Source: SHZL01 sp963708905
GTDB lineage: Bacteria > Pseudomonadota > Gammaproteobacteria > Xanthomonadales > SZUA-36
Length of the DNA stretch: 64,000 nucleotides
Direction: 5' to 3'
Assembly (NCBI GenBank): GCA_963708905.1
Contig: CAVPUV010000012.1
Span: 44,829 to 108,828 of the forward strand
Position numbers and translations under genes: made by a program
Shown here: positions 8,401 through 15,174 of the stretch, one piece after another
Position numbering within the stretch: the first letter of the stretch is position 1
How the letters are laid out: each line of letters begins with the position of its first letter
The notes under the pieces: model-generated
What the model saw: the letters and a program-made list of their open reading frames with translations, nothing else
Database searches by the model: none
Told to the model about the DNA's origin: nothing

Positions 8401-9040
8401 ACGGAAGAAAGCGCGTCGCCGAACCCGCCAGGCGGGTGGTCATCAGCACCACCTCGGTATCCACTGCGAAGTGCACCAGTGTGCGGCGCTTGTACTCGAA
8501 GATCGGCTCGCGCGGATCGCGGTCCTGCTTGTATTGTCTGCGCGCTTCCTCAACCCGCTGACCCGTGAGCGGGTTCTTCAGCTCCACCGTGGCCACGGGG
8601 ATGCCGTTCAGGCTCAGTGTCACATCAAGAGACTTCTCCGAGCGCGGCGAAAAGTGAAGCTGCCGGGTCAACCCCAGGCGGTTCTGGGCGTAACGGGCTT
8701 CCAACTCCGGATTGAGCTCGTGTGCGGCCTTGAAGTACGCCGCGCGGAGCGGCCGCCCGTAGCACTTGAACCCGTGGCGCAGCGTTGCGAGCGCGCCGTT
8801 CTGGTCCATCCACTTGCACAGGTCGCCGAGGATCTGCTCGCCGGTCTTGTCCCCGTGCAGCGCCTCCAGCTTGTCCCATTCCTTCGTCTGCGTCTCGCGG
8901 ATGAAGGCGAGCACCGTCTCGGGGAAGATGGCGCGCTCGCGGTCGAAACCCTCGCGAGCAACCTGTACGTACCCGTTTTGCAGGAGGTGCGACTCGATGA
9001 CGGTCTCGAAGGCGGCTTCGGTGTGGCGTTGGGCGCTCAT
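5495..9040 (-). CDS. hsdR: Type I restriction enzyme R subunit with C-terminal S24 (LexA-like) domain
   Basis: A protein of 1181 residues. The N-terminal nuclease domain has D139 and E153-L-K155 (PD-(D/E)XK type). The SF2 translocase has Walker A SAGSGKS (308-314), DEAH (426-429) and a QTLSRLNRT motif VI. After the usual helical C-terminal region, residues about 1035-1181 form a peptidase S24 domain: a PLQAAAG segment with a candidate Ala1046-Gly1047 cleavage bond, Ser1084 in GKSMEP and Lys1129 in YTVKRY. That is the order in LexA/UmuD (A84-G85, S119, K156 in LexA). ATG at 9040 overlaps the upstream stop as ATGA; ATG at 9058 would add six residues. It is the last gene of the restriction operon. 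Confidence 0.93.
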   Translation of the reverse strand: MSAQRHTEAAFETVIESHLLQNGYVQVAREGFDRERAIFPETVLAFIRETQTKEWDKLEALHGDKTGEQILGDLCKWMDQNGALATLRHGFKCYGRPLRAAYFKAAHELNPELEARYAQNRLGLTRQLHFSPRSEKSLDVTLSLNGIPVATVELKNPLTGQRVEEARRQYKQDRDPREPIFEYKRRTLVHFAVDTEVVLMTTRLAGSATRFLPFNKGSDGGAGNPPDPAGRSYRTAYLWEEVLQSDSLLDLLARFIHLQIDEKRDDQGRKVKTESMIFPRYHQLQAVRLLVEAARNEGVGHNYLVEHSAGSGKSNTIGWLAHRLASLHDAADQRVFDSVIVVTDRVVLDQQLQDTIYQFEHKRGVVQRIDKSSRQLAEALGNAVPVIITTMQKFPFVSRQLLKLAEERGTSGTGTLTTRRCAVIIDEAHSSQGGETATDLKEVLGGEGLRDEAKKRAADEGRDDMEELFRSMAKRGRQANLSFFAFTATPKHKTLAVFGRDGQPAHRYTMRQAIEEEFILDVLKHYTTYATYFKLLKACEDDPNVERKKAAQALARFMKLHPHNIAQKTEVMVEHFQAVTRHKIGGRAKAMVVTGSRLEAVRYKQGFDRYIQEKGYAIKTLVAFSGTVQDDKLPSATYTEVGMNQGIREKELPEKFATTEYQVLLVAEKYQTGFDQPLLHSMFVDKRLAGIQAVQTLSRLNRTHPLKEDTFVLDFINDREEIRDAFKVYYEGAEMGEEVDPARMYAIRGELDASGIYLDEEVERFCAVYFKPKQRQNALDHQAMNAALDPPVSRFMVRQKDDEQEAELWRGKVQAYRNLYGFLSQVIPYQDSDLERLYVFLRHLAAKLPRRKSGPAYQFDDEVKLEYYRLQMISEGSISLREGDARRLDGPTEVGSGLVRPQPVPLSQLIDVVNERFGTDFNQADQLFFDQIVQAAMADDGLRQAAFVNPGDKFELVFRNLLEQLFVERMDQNEEIFVRFMNDVPFQKIVTTWMASEAYRRLRSDTREDEREAISRVLPSCLHIVEPKPTERNVTCVPLIPLQAAAGAFSDPQNVEDDGWEWVAVDTRHRLRPGLFVAQVVGKSMEPLVPDGSFCLFAAPVTGTRQGKTLLVQLRDVNDPETGARYTVKRYESEKVQDGSSWRHRTITLKPINPAFKPIIFSGSDQGELQVVAELIEVFSA

Positions 9041-10488
9041 TCCGTCTCTACTTTCCATCGACCGCCCTTATCGGGCCCGATGCGCCGGAGAAGCCCTTGC
9101 TCTTGCAGCTTGCGCAGGTGGTACTTCACGCCGTCGGACGTAATTCCCAACGCCTCCGCAAGCTGCCGGCGGGTGACGCCAGGGTCTTCTGAGATGAGGG
9201 CGAGGATTTTCTGGGTAGTTTTCTGGGTAGTTTTCTGGGTAGTTTTTGGCGCGCTTTCGTCAACGGCCAAGTCGTCGGGCCCCAGCTTCTTCCGCCGGAC
9301 CGTCGCCACGAAGAGAGCGCCGTCCCGGTCGTCCCGAAAATCGATGTCGGGCCAGGCCTCGATCGCCCGCGGCACGCCCGAGCCGAGACCTCGGTACGGC
9401 AATAAGCCTTTGGCGACGTAGCTCGCCAGGATGGGATTGCGAAGGTTCGAGTTGCCGGCGCGGATGTTCTCGACCGTGAGGTTGTTCGGCAGCGTGCCGG
9501 GGCTGGTGATCTCTATGCGGTCGTCGAAGATGAACAGGCGGATCGGCGCGCTGATCAGGTAGTCCCGGTGGACCAACGCGTTGACCAGTAGCTCCTCGAA
9601 GACGACCGGCGGGATCTCGGGCACGCCCGGGCTGTTGACGCCGCGCCCCGCCTGCACCTTGCGCAGGTTGCGCAGCACGAAGGCGAGCGCATCGTCGAAG
9701 ACGCGGCGCAGCGAGCCACCGAAGTCTTCGGTGTCGTCGTAGCGCGTCGTGTGAATGTCATTGCCTGGATACTTCACCGCCTTGACGACGAACTGCGGCT
9801 TGAAGCGATCGGGCTGCTCTCCGAAGAGCAACAGGCCCGCGAGGTTGAGCGTACCCCCACCGGTGGCCAGATTCATGTTCTGCAGAAGCTGCAATCGGCC
9901 TGCTTGACGAGACGGAAGCCGCTGGCCGTAGGTGTCGCGCAGGAAGTCGCGAAAGCGTAGCTCGTCGAGCGCATCGAGGCCCGCTCGTGTGGGCAGCTCG
10001 TCGGCATGAAACTGATCGGTGATCTGGAAGAGCCGGCGCAGCTCTTCCTTGGAGTTGACGCGACGCTTGTCCGCACCGGCCTTCAGCCAGATGACGCCGT
10101 TCTTGTCGAAGTAGGGCTTGTCGAGCCCCTTGGGAACCGTGAGCACGATGACGACGCGGCCCTTCGCGAGGGCAACGTTCTTCGTGTGCACCGTGAGCGG
10201 ACTGCGCACGGCGTGGCTTGCGGTGTTGGCGATGAGCTGGTTGAGCCGCGTGACATCATCGGCCGACAAGCCCGGCGTCGTCCCATCATCATCGACGCCA
10301 AGGAAGAGGGTTCCGCCTTCGGCGTTGGCGAAGGCAACCATCTCGGCAGCGAGCCCATTGGAGTTGGTCACGTTGCGCTTGAACTGGCGCGTGCTGTCCT
10401 CTCCAAGAGCGATCTCGGCAAGCAGTGCCCGTGCTTCCGCCTTTTTCGGGGCGGCTTTCGCGGCCTTCTTGCTGACGCGCTTCGTCAT
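9037..10488 (-). CDS. AlbA (Schlafen-like) ATP-binding regulator with winged helix
   Basis: The 483-residue protein has a basic N-terminus and an AlbA_2/Schlafen-type domain (EDSTRQFKRN ... MVAFANAEGGTLFLGVDD). A central HATPase_c_4-type region (ELLVNALVHRDY, GTLPNNLTVEN) resembles so-called RecG-related regulators. A C-terminal winged helix-turn-helix follows (VTRRQLAEALGITSDGVKYHL). A KTTQ-type repeat links the last two. Such proteins are thought to be transcriptional regulators and are common beside restriction and other defence genes. ATG at 10488 overlaps the preceding stub as ATGA and the stop overlaps hsdR, so translation is probably coupled. A role as controller of the operon is an inference. 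Confidence 0.85.
   Translation of the reverse strand: MTKRVSKKAAKAAPKKAEARALLAEIALGEDSTRQFKRNVTNSNGLAAEMVAFANAEGGTLFLGVDDDGTTPGLSADDVTRLNQLIANTASHAVRSPLTVHTKNVALAKGRVVIVLTVPKGLDKPYFDKNGVIWLKAGADKRRVNSKEELRRLFQITDQFHADELPTRAGLDALDELRFRDFLRDTYGQRLPSRQAGRLQLLQNMNLATGGGTLNLAGLLLFGEQPDRFKPQFVVKAVKYPGNDIHTTRYDDTEDFGGSLRRVFDDALAFVLRNLRKVQAGRGVNSPGVPEIPPVVFEELLVNALVHRDYLISAPIRLFIFDDRIEITSPGTLPNNLTVENIRAGNSNLRNPILASYVAKGLLPYRGLGSGVPRAIEAWPDIDFRDDRDGALFVATVRRKKLGPDDLAVDESAPKTTQKTTQKTTQKILALISEDPGVTRRQLAEALGITSDGVKYHLRKLQEQGLLRRIGPDKGGRWKVETE
9207..9247. repeat. 12-bp tandem repeat inside the AlbA gene
   Basis: The unit TTTTCTGGGTAG is repeated three times with a partial fourth. On the coding strand it gives the KTTQKTTQ linker between the ATPase-like region and the winged helix. 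The unit length is a multiple of three, so copy number can change without breaking the frame and would only alter linker length. Confidence 0.85.
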
Positions 10489-10580
10489 CGATCCCGCCTC
10501 CCGCGCAATAGCGAGCCGTACCGGAGGAGGCGCGCTTCGATGACGGTCTCGAAGGCGGCTTCGGAGTGGCGCTCAGGCAT
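10485..10580 (-). pseudogene. 31-codon hsdR 5' stub (duplicated start)
   Basis: A short frame starts with ATG at 10580, eight bases into the end of vsr, and ends in TGA overlapping the ATG of the AlbA gene. Its first 15 codons, MPERHSEAAFETVIE, closely match the start of HsdR, MSAQRHTEAAFETVIE. At the DNA level 10525-10570 and 8982-9031 are near-identical direct repeats, including GATGACGGTCTCGAAGGCGG. It looks like the truncated start of an ancestral hsdR that once followed vsr directly. It may still be translated as a coupling leader. Confidence 0.7.
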
Positions 10581-11016
10581 CACGTGACCTTCGGCGACAC
10601 GCCTGAACGATCCGCTTCACGACCCTGTGTTCCGCTGGCAGGCACTCGTGTTCCCACACCCGGAAGACTCTCCACCCTGCGACTCTGATCCTCGAAGTCT
10701 GGCGGCGATCTCGTTCCTTGTTCTCCGCGAGCTTCGGCAACCAATACTCTCGATTGGTCTTCGGGACAGTGGCGTGCTTCGGGCAACCATGCCAGAAGCA
10801 ACCATCGATGAAGACCGCTACCCGCGCTCGCGGGAACACGACATCGACGGCGACGCCCTCAACGCGGCGATGCAGACGGAAACGCAGCCCCTCAGCGTGA
10901 AGCGCAGAACGGAACGTGCGCTCTGCGGCCGAGTGCTTGCTTCCGACTCTCCTCATGAGCTCGGAGCGAGTTAGCGGATGGGCGCGGGCGACGCCGACTT
11001 TCGCCTCCCGCTTCAC
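10573..11016 (-). CDS. vsr: Very short patch repair (Vsr) endonuclease
   Basis: Vsr nicks DNA 5' of T:G mismatches created by deamination of 5-methylcytosine, protecting hosts of C5-methyltransferases. The 147-residue protein shows RVGSKHSAAERTFRSALH, then D58 in VAVDVVF (metal site), then FIDGCFWHGCPKH with the family histidines and cysteines, then TNREYWLPKLAENKERD. GTG at 11016 is well supported: GGAG lies seven bases upstream and the start overlaps the preceding stop as GTGA. It pairs functionally with the C5-methyltransferase two genes upstream. Confidence 0.92.
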   Translation of the reverse strand: MKREAKVGVARAHPLTRSELMRRVGSKHSAAERTFRSALHAEGLRFRLHRRVEGVAVDVVFPRARVAVFIDGCFWHGCPKHATVPKTNREYWLPKLAENKERDRRQTSRIRVAGWRVFRVWEHECLPAEHRVVKRIVQACRRRSRDA

Positions 11017-12746
11017 TTCTTTCTCCTGCGGAACTTCTTCCCACTGCTGCTTTCCGGCTTCTTCGGCGCAGATTCCTCCGCCCGACTGGTCAGGAGCGTC
11101 TTGATTCTTCCCTTGATGTTCTCGCGCACCGTCCGCAGGCGCCCTTTAGCCGCATCCGTCAGCAATGCGGTATGTGCGACCGCGTCTCTCATCGGCTTGA
11201 ATTCGGTCGCGTCTCGGACAAGGGCGGCATCCTTCTGTCTGTCTTTCGGCTTGTCGACGAGATTGGCGAGGTCGTCCATGGATAAATAACTCAGTTCGTT
11301 CTGGTTCCGGCGTATGTCGATGCTGATATTGCCCTTATTCTTGTTCTCGACCTCGCGGTTCTTCCACTTGTCCGCCTCCTTCTTCGCCTCTTTCGAAAGC
11401 GGTATGGTGCGGTCCGTGATGTATCTCCGAACGAGGTTCTCCGAGATGAAACACTCCGCATAGGACTCGAAATTGAAGGCGGCATCAGCGCTCAGGTCGG
11501 CCGCCCATGCTTCGACCTGCTTCGCATCCTCGGTTCTTTCCGCTGGCTCGAATTCCTTGACGACGGCATTGAATAGGCCCTCGGAAGCTCGCTGTGTTTT
11601 CGAGATGTTCTCGTTCTCAGGATCGCCATCCTCCCGATGCTTGCGTCGCCAGACGTCCCAGTCCTCGACGACCTTCAAGAGCAGCTTCCGCAACTCGACG
11701 AGAATGGCTTCGAACTTCGGATCGTCCGCCACGATCCCTTCACGGCTACTGGTGAACCTGTCCCTTTCATCATCGAGTGCGTCGAAATGGATCTGTCCGT
11801 ACAGGTAGTTTTCCACGAGCCGGGCCGTAGGAACGTGCTTCAAGATGTCTCGTTCTCTCAATCGGCCATTCACGAAGAGGTCGACGCCTACACGCTCTTC
11901 GGTTGTCAGAACCTTCAAATCCCGAGGTAACTTTACGGATCCAAGGAATCCTTTCGCATCTCGGAGCGACATAACCTTCGACTCGTGCTTGTCGGATTCG
12001 CCGGCGAACGCCTCCTCCAAGCTGGTTACGAATGGATCGTCGTATTGACCGACCTTCCAGAGGAACTCCGTCTTCTCCACCAATGGCTTCAGGTCGTCGT
12101 GGGTCACCTCGGTCTCGTCCAGGAAGATTCTGAACTCCTGGTCCAATAGTGAGAAACGGAAGTACAAGGCGATCATCTTCCGTAGGAACTTAAAACTACG
12201 CTTGACGCCATCCTTGAGTCCTTCGAAGTGGATGATGGTACCGTGCTCGTGGTCTTCGATGTATGGGGAGAAATGCGACTCATCGGCTTGACCGAGACGA
12301 TACTGTTGCGGCGTCAAGTCTTCCGTGATGGCGGTGTCGAGTTCGGAGTTATCGATCGCCCCACCCACATACGAGCCACCTTTCACCTTGGACAGGACGC
12401 TGATGCGCGTGGCGCAGGACAGCAGTGCGAGCTTGCCGATCCCCTTTCGTCCGATGTACGGACGCCCGCTCGGCGACTTGCTCGTACCATCCTTCCTTTT
12501 CGAATAGCCGATCTTCAGGAACCTATTCTGGAAGTCATCGGCCGTCATTCCCACACCGTCATCTTTGATCCATAATCCATCCCTCTGCGGGTTCAGGTAG
12601 ATGCGAACATTGCGGGCATCGGCATCCCAGGCATTCGAGATCGCCTCGCCGAGAACGGTCGCGAAGCTCCGATACAATTGCCGTCCCAGATGGTTCAGGA
12701 CGCTCAGCGATATCTCGAACGAGAACGGTGAATCGGGGTTGGTCAT
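11013..12746 (-). CDS. GHKL (HSP90/MORC-like) ATPase of restriction cassette
   Basis: A protein of 577 residues with an N-terminal GHKL ATPase: N-box E34-AIS-N38, G1 box DDGVGM (62-67) and G2 box GRKGIGK (99-105). The second half is charged, lacks a recognised nuclease motif, and ends in a lysine/arginine tail (KKFRRRKK). Prokaryotic MutL/MORC-like ATPases encoded next to C5-methyltransferases and Vsr nucleases were described by Iyer, Abhiman and Aravind (2008) as parts of restriction-modification systems. This gene fits that setting. The start overlaps dcm (ATGA) and the end overlaps vsr (GTGA). Confidence 0.85.
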   Translation of the reverse strand: MTNPDSPFSFEISLSVLNHLGRQLYRSFATVLGEAISNAWDADARNVRIYLNPQRDGLWIKDDGVGMTADDFQNRFLKIGYSKRKDGTSKSPSGRPYIGRKGIGKLALLSCATRISVLSKVKGGSYVGGAIDNSELDTAITEDLTPQQYRLGQADESHFSPYIEDHEHGTIIHFEGLKDGVKRSFKFLRKMIALYFRFSLLDQEFRIFLDETEVTHDDLKPLVEKTEFLWKVGQYDDPFVTSLEEAFAGESDKHESKVMSLRDAKGFLGSVKLPRDLKVLTTEERVGVDLFVNGRLRERDILKHVPTARLVENYLYGQIHFDALDDERDRFTSSREGIVADDPKFEAILVELRKLLLKVVEDWDVWRRKHREDGDPENENISKTQRASEGLFNAVVKEFEPAERTEDAKQVEAWAADLSADAAFNFESYAECFISENLVRRYITDRTIPLSKEAKKEADKWKNREVENKNKGNISIDIRRNQNELSYLSMDDLANLVDKPKDRQKDAALVRDATEFKPMRDAVAHTALLTDAAKGRLRTVRENIKGRIKTLLTSRAEESAPKKPESSSGKKFRRRKK

Positions 12747-13855
12747 ATGCGTACTCTCTTCGTACTGGCTACAGCCTCGACATGCGAGAGGAGCGTTTCT
12801 CCAAGAGCCTTCGCGAGCTTGGGGGGAACTGCGTTCCCGACCATCCGACCGACCGCCTTCCGATTGAGTCTCTTGTCACGCGGCCAGAACTCGTATGCAG
12901 GAGGGAAGCTCTGAAGCAGCGCTGCCTCCCGGAGCGTGATCGCACGATCCTGCTCGGGGTGGCCGAAGCGACCGTTGCCAATGCCCGTGCAAAGGGTCGT
13001 CATCGTCGGTCCGGGCCTGTCCCACCACATGCGTCCGTATATGGACCCGTAGGTCTTGCCCGTGTCCTTCCGATGGCATGGCAGAACGAGGTCCTCGGGC
13101 CAGTGCTTCCGCGTGCCACCGTCGTGAGGCGTCGCGCGAATCCGTTCTAGATTCGTCGAAGAAAGCATCGATGCCACGTGGAGAGGATCATCGGGATCTT
13201 CCTCTCCGGAGGCAAGCGGGCGAAGATCGCCGATGGCCTGTAGGACGGTCTTCCATCCCGACGAATCACGATAGCGACCTTCAGGTATCGTGACCTCGCC
13301 GAACCGAGACGCCAACAAGACGAGGCGCCGGCGGGACTGCGGCACACCGTACTCTTCGCAGTGGACGAGTTTCCAAGCCACACTGTAGCCGCATGCCTCC
13401 AACGTATTCACGAAACGGAGGTATACGTCGCTGCCGCGCTCCGCCAGCTCCGGGACGTTCTCCATGGTCACTAGCTCGGGGAGGATCCCCCGGACGAAAC
13501 GGCCGAAGTAGTCCAACAGGTTCCAATCCTCGTGCATTCCGCTACCGTTAGTGAGCTTTGAGAATGGCTGGCACGGTGCACAGCCGGCGAGCAGTCGGAT
13601 CGATCCCGACCGGAACAGCTTCGAAATACTCGGGGAATACTTCGCCGCGACGTCCCAGCAGAGAAACTGCGCACCGGGATTGTTCGTACAGTACGCGTAG
13701 GCTGCCTGCTCGTCGATGTCGATCCCGGCCTCGACTCGGATCCCCGCTCTCATCAGCCCATGGGTCAATCCACCAGCGCCGCAGAACAAATCAACGGCGC
13801 TTATAGGACTGTTCCGTACGCGTTCGATGAGATTGTTACGGATGGCGTGCTTCAT
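12743..13855 (-). CDS. DNA cytosine-5 methyltransferase
   Basis: A 370-residue enzyme transferring methyl groups from SAM to cytosine C5. The motifs are in canonical order: I, DLFCGAGGL (22-30); IV, GCAPCQPFS with catalytic C95; VI, MENVPEL (131-137); VIII, QSRRR (173-177). After a variable target-recognition region come motifs IX-X (REAALLQSFPPAYEFWP, VGNAVPP). The recognised sequence cannot be predicted. ATG at 13855 overlaps the end of hsdS as ATGA. It sits within a type I operon, between hsdS and hsdR, which is not the usual place for a C5 enzyme. Confidence 0.96.
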   Translation of the reverse strand: MKHAIRNNLIERVRNSPISAVDLFCGAGGLTHGLMRAGIRVEAGIDIDEQAAYAYCTNNPGAQFLCWDVAAKYSPSISKLFRSGSIRLLAGCAPCQPFSKLTNGSGMHEDWNLLDYFGRFVRGILPELVTMENVPELAERGSDVYLRFVNTLEACGYSVAWKLVHCEEYGVPQSRRRLVLLASRFGEVTIPEGRYRDSSGWKTVLQAIGDLRPLASGEEDPDDPLHVASMLSSTNLERIRATPHDGGTRKHWPEDLVLPCHRKDTGKTYGSIYGRMWWDRPGPTMTTLCTGIGNGRFGHPEQDRAITLREAALLQSFPPAYEFWPRDKRLNRKAVGRMVGNAVPPKLAKALGETLLSHVEAVASTKRVRI

Positions 13856-15174
13856 GGCACACCCTGTCTGGCAGCTTCGTTCTGATTCTCAGGCATCGGC
13901 ACATGCTGGAGTACGTCGATCTGACCCGTCACGACTGCGGCGATGAGGGTGGAACGGCGCTCCTTTAGTAGAGCAATCGTCGACTCCGTTGCTACTCGTA
14001 CAGCGTTGAGCCGTGAAGTCGTCTGACTAATATGGGCTACTATTGCACGTTGCTCACTCACCGGAGGCAGTGCGATCTCCAAGCGTCCAAGGACCTCCGT
14101 TTCCAGCTTTCGCGTTCCATGGGCTGACGAATCCCCAAGCGATACGACGTGTTCCTCATGCCCACGGAAAAAGGCGCGCAAGTAGAAGGGCATGAGCGAC
14201 TCGCGACAGCGCAGGGCTTTCATGTCCTGATTGATCGTGACCGACGCGGTTGTAACCGCAGTAGGAAAGCTGTGCGCCAGGATCATGCCACGTACAACGA
14301 TTAGTACGGCACCGGGCGCAATCAAGCGTAGAGAACCCTGCGATAGTGCCAATTCGCCAACGTGATCCTGCGCGTCGGAGATTTCACTACGTTTCATGTC
14401 CTTGGGAGACACCCACGGAATGTCTCCGTCCCAGTACTCGGGACGTCCTGTGTCTGGCGTCGCTCCACTGGTCAGGTCAACCAAGAATCGAAGCGCTACG
14501 ATCTTCCAATGCGCCGGAATCTCACCGAGCCAGGGGATGCCGGATTCGCGGAGGGGGGTGCGGGGATCAAGGCCGCGGGTGACGGCGCGGGTGATGAGCG
14601 CCCGGCGCTTCTCGGCCAAGAGCCCGAGCACCCGCTCCTTCGCCGCCACCAGCGCATCCAGCCGCGCCGTCTCGCGGTCGAGGTAGTCGGCGATGGCGCG
14701 TTGCTGCGGGAGAGGCGGCGCCGGAATCGGCATGTTGCCGATGAAGTCCCAATCGGCCCGCGGCATCTTCGAACCGAACGTCGAAGCGTCTACCGCGTCG
14801 ATGAAGTCGCGCGATAAGCAGACGTATCGAAGAAAGCGGGACTCAGTCTCCACAGGCTGCATGACGAGCAGTTCGGTGGTGCACCGTCCCTTGAACGCAG
14901 CTACCCAAGCCTTCGCGAGATACGGACGGAGCTTTCCGAAGAGGACGTCGCCAGGCTCGAACGCATTGCTCAGCGACTCCGATTCTCCAGACGCCGACAG
15001 CGCGGACTCGTCTGTCGCCGCGGGCTCGCCAATGAGTCGCCCAGTCGACGACTCGATGTTCTCCAGCCCGATGTACGGCCGTTCGTCTGCGGCCCCTTCG
15101 ACGCGCGAGCGCCGAAGCGAAACGACGTACTTCAGCCGCTTCGCTATCGCCGGACGCGGTGCGAGGACGGTCAC
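13852..15174 (-). CDS. hsdS: Type I restriction-modification specificity subunit
   Basis: HsdS sets the target sequence for the methylase and nuclease complexes. The 440-residue protein has two target-recognition domains, each followed by a conserved helical spacer: PLPQQRAIADYLDRETARLD after the first and SEQRAIVAHISQTTSRLN after the second. Between them is the typical GIPWLGEIPAHWKI segment that opens the second half. GTG at 15174 overlaps the hsdM stop as GTGA. Bipartite recognition is expected, but the bases cannot be read from sequence. Confidence 0.93.
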   Translation of the reverse strand: MTVLAPRPAIAKRLKYVVSLRRSRVEGAADERPYIGLENIESSTGRLIGEPAATDESALSASGESESLSNAFEPGDVLFGKLRPYLAKAWVAAFKGRCTTELLVMQPVETESRFLRYVCLSRDFIDAVDASTFGSKMPRADWDFIGNMPIPAPPLPQQRAIADYLDRETARLDALVAAKERVLGLLAEKRRALITRAVTRGLDPRTPLRESGIPWLGEIPAHWKIVALRFLVDLTSGATPDTGRPEYWDGDIPWVSPKDMKRSEISDAQDHVGELALSQGSLRLIAPGAVLIVVRGMILAHSFPTAVTTASVTINQDMKALRCRESLMPFYLRAFFRGHEEHVVSLGDSSAHGTRKLETEVLGRLEIALPPVSEQRAIVAHISQTTSRLNAVRVATESTIALLKERRSTLIAAVVTGQIDVLQHVPMPENQNEAARQGVP

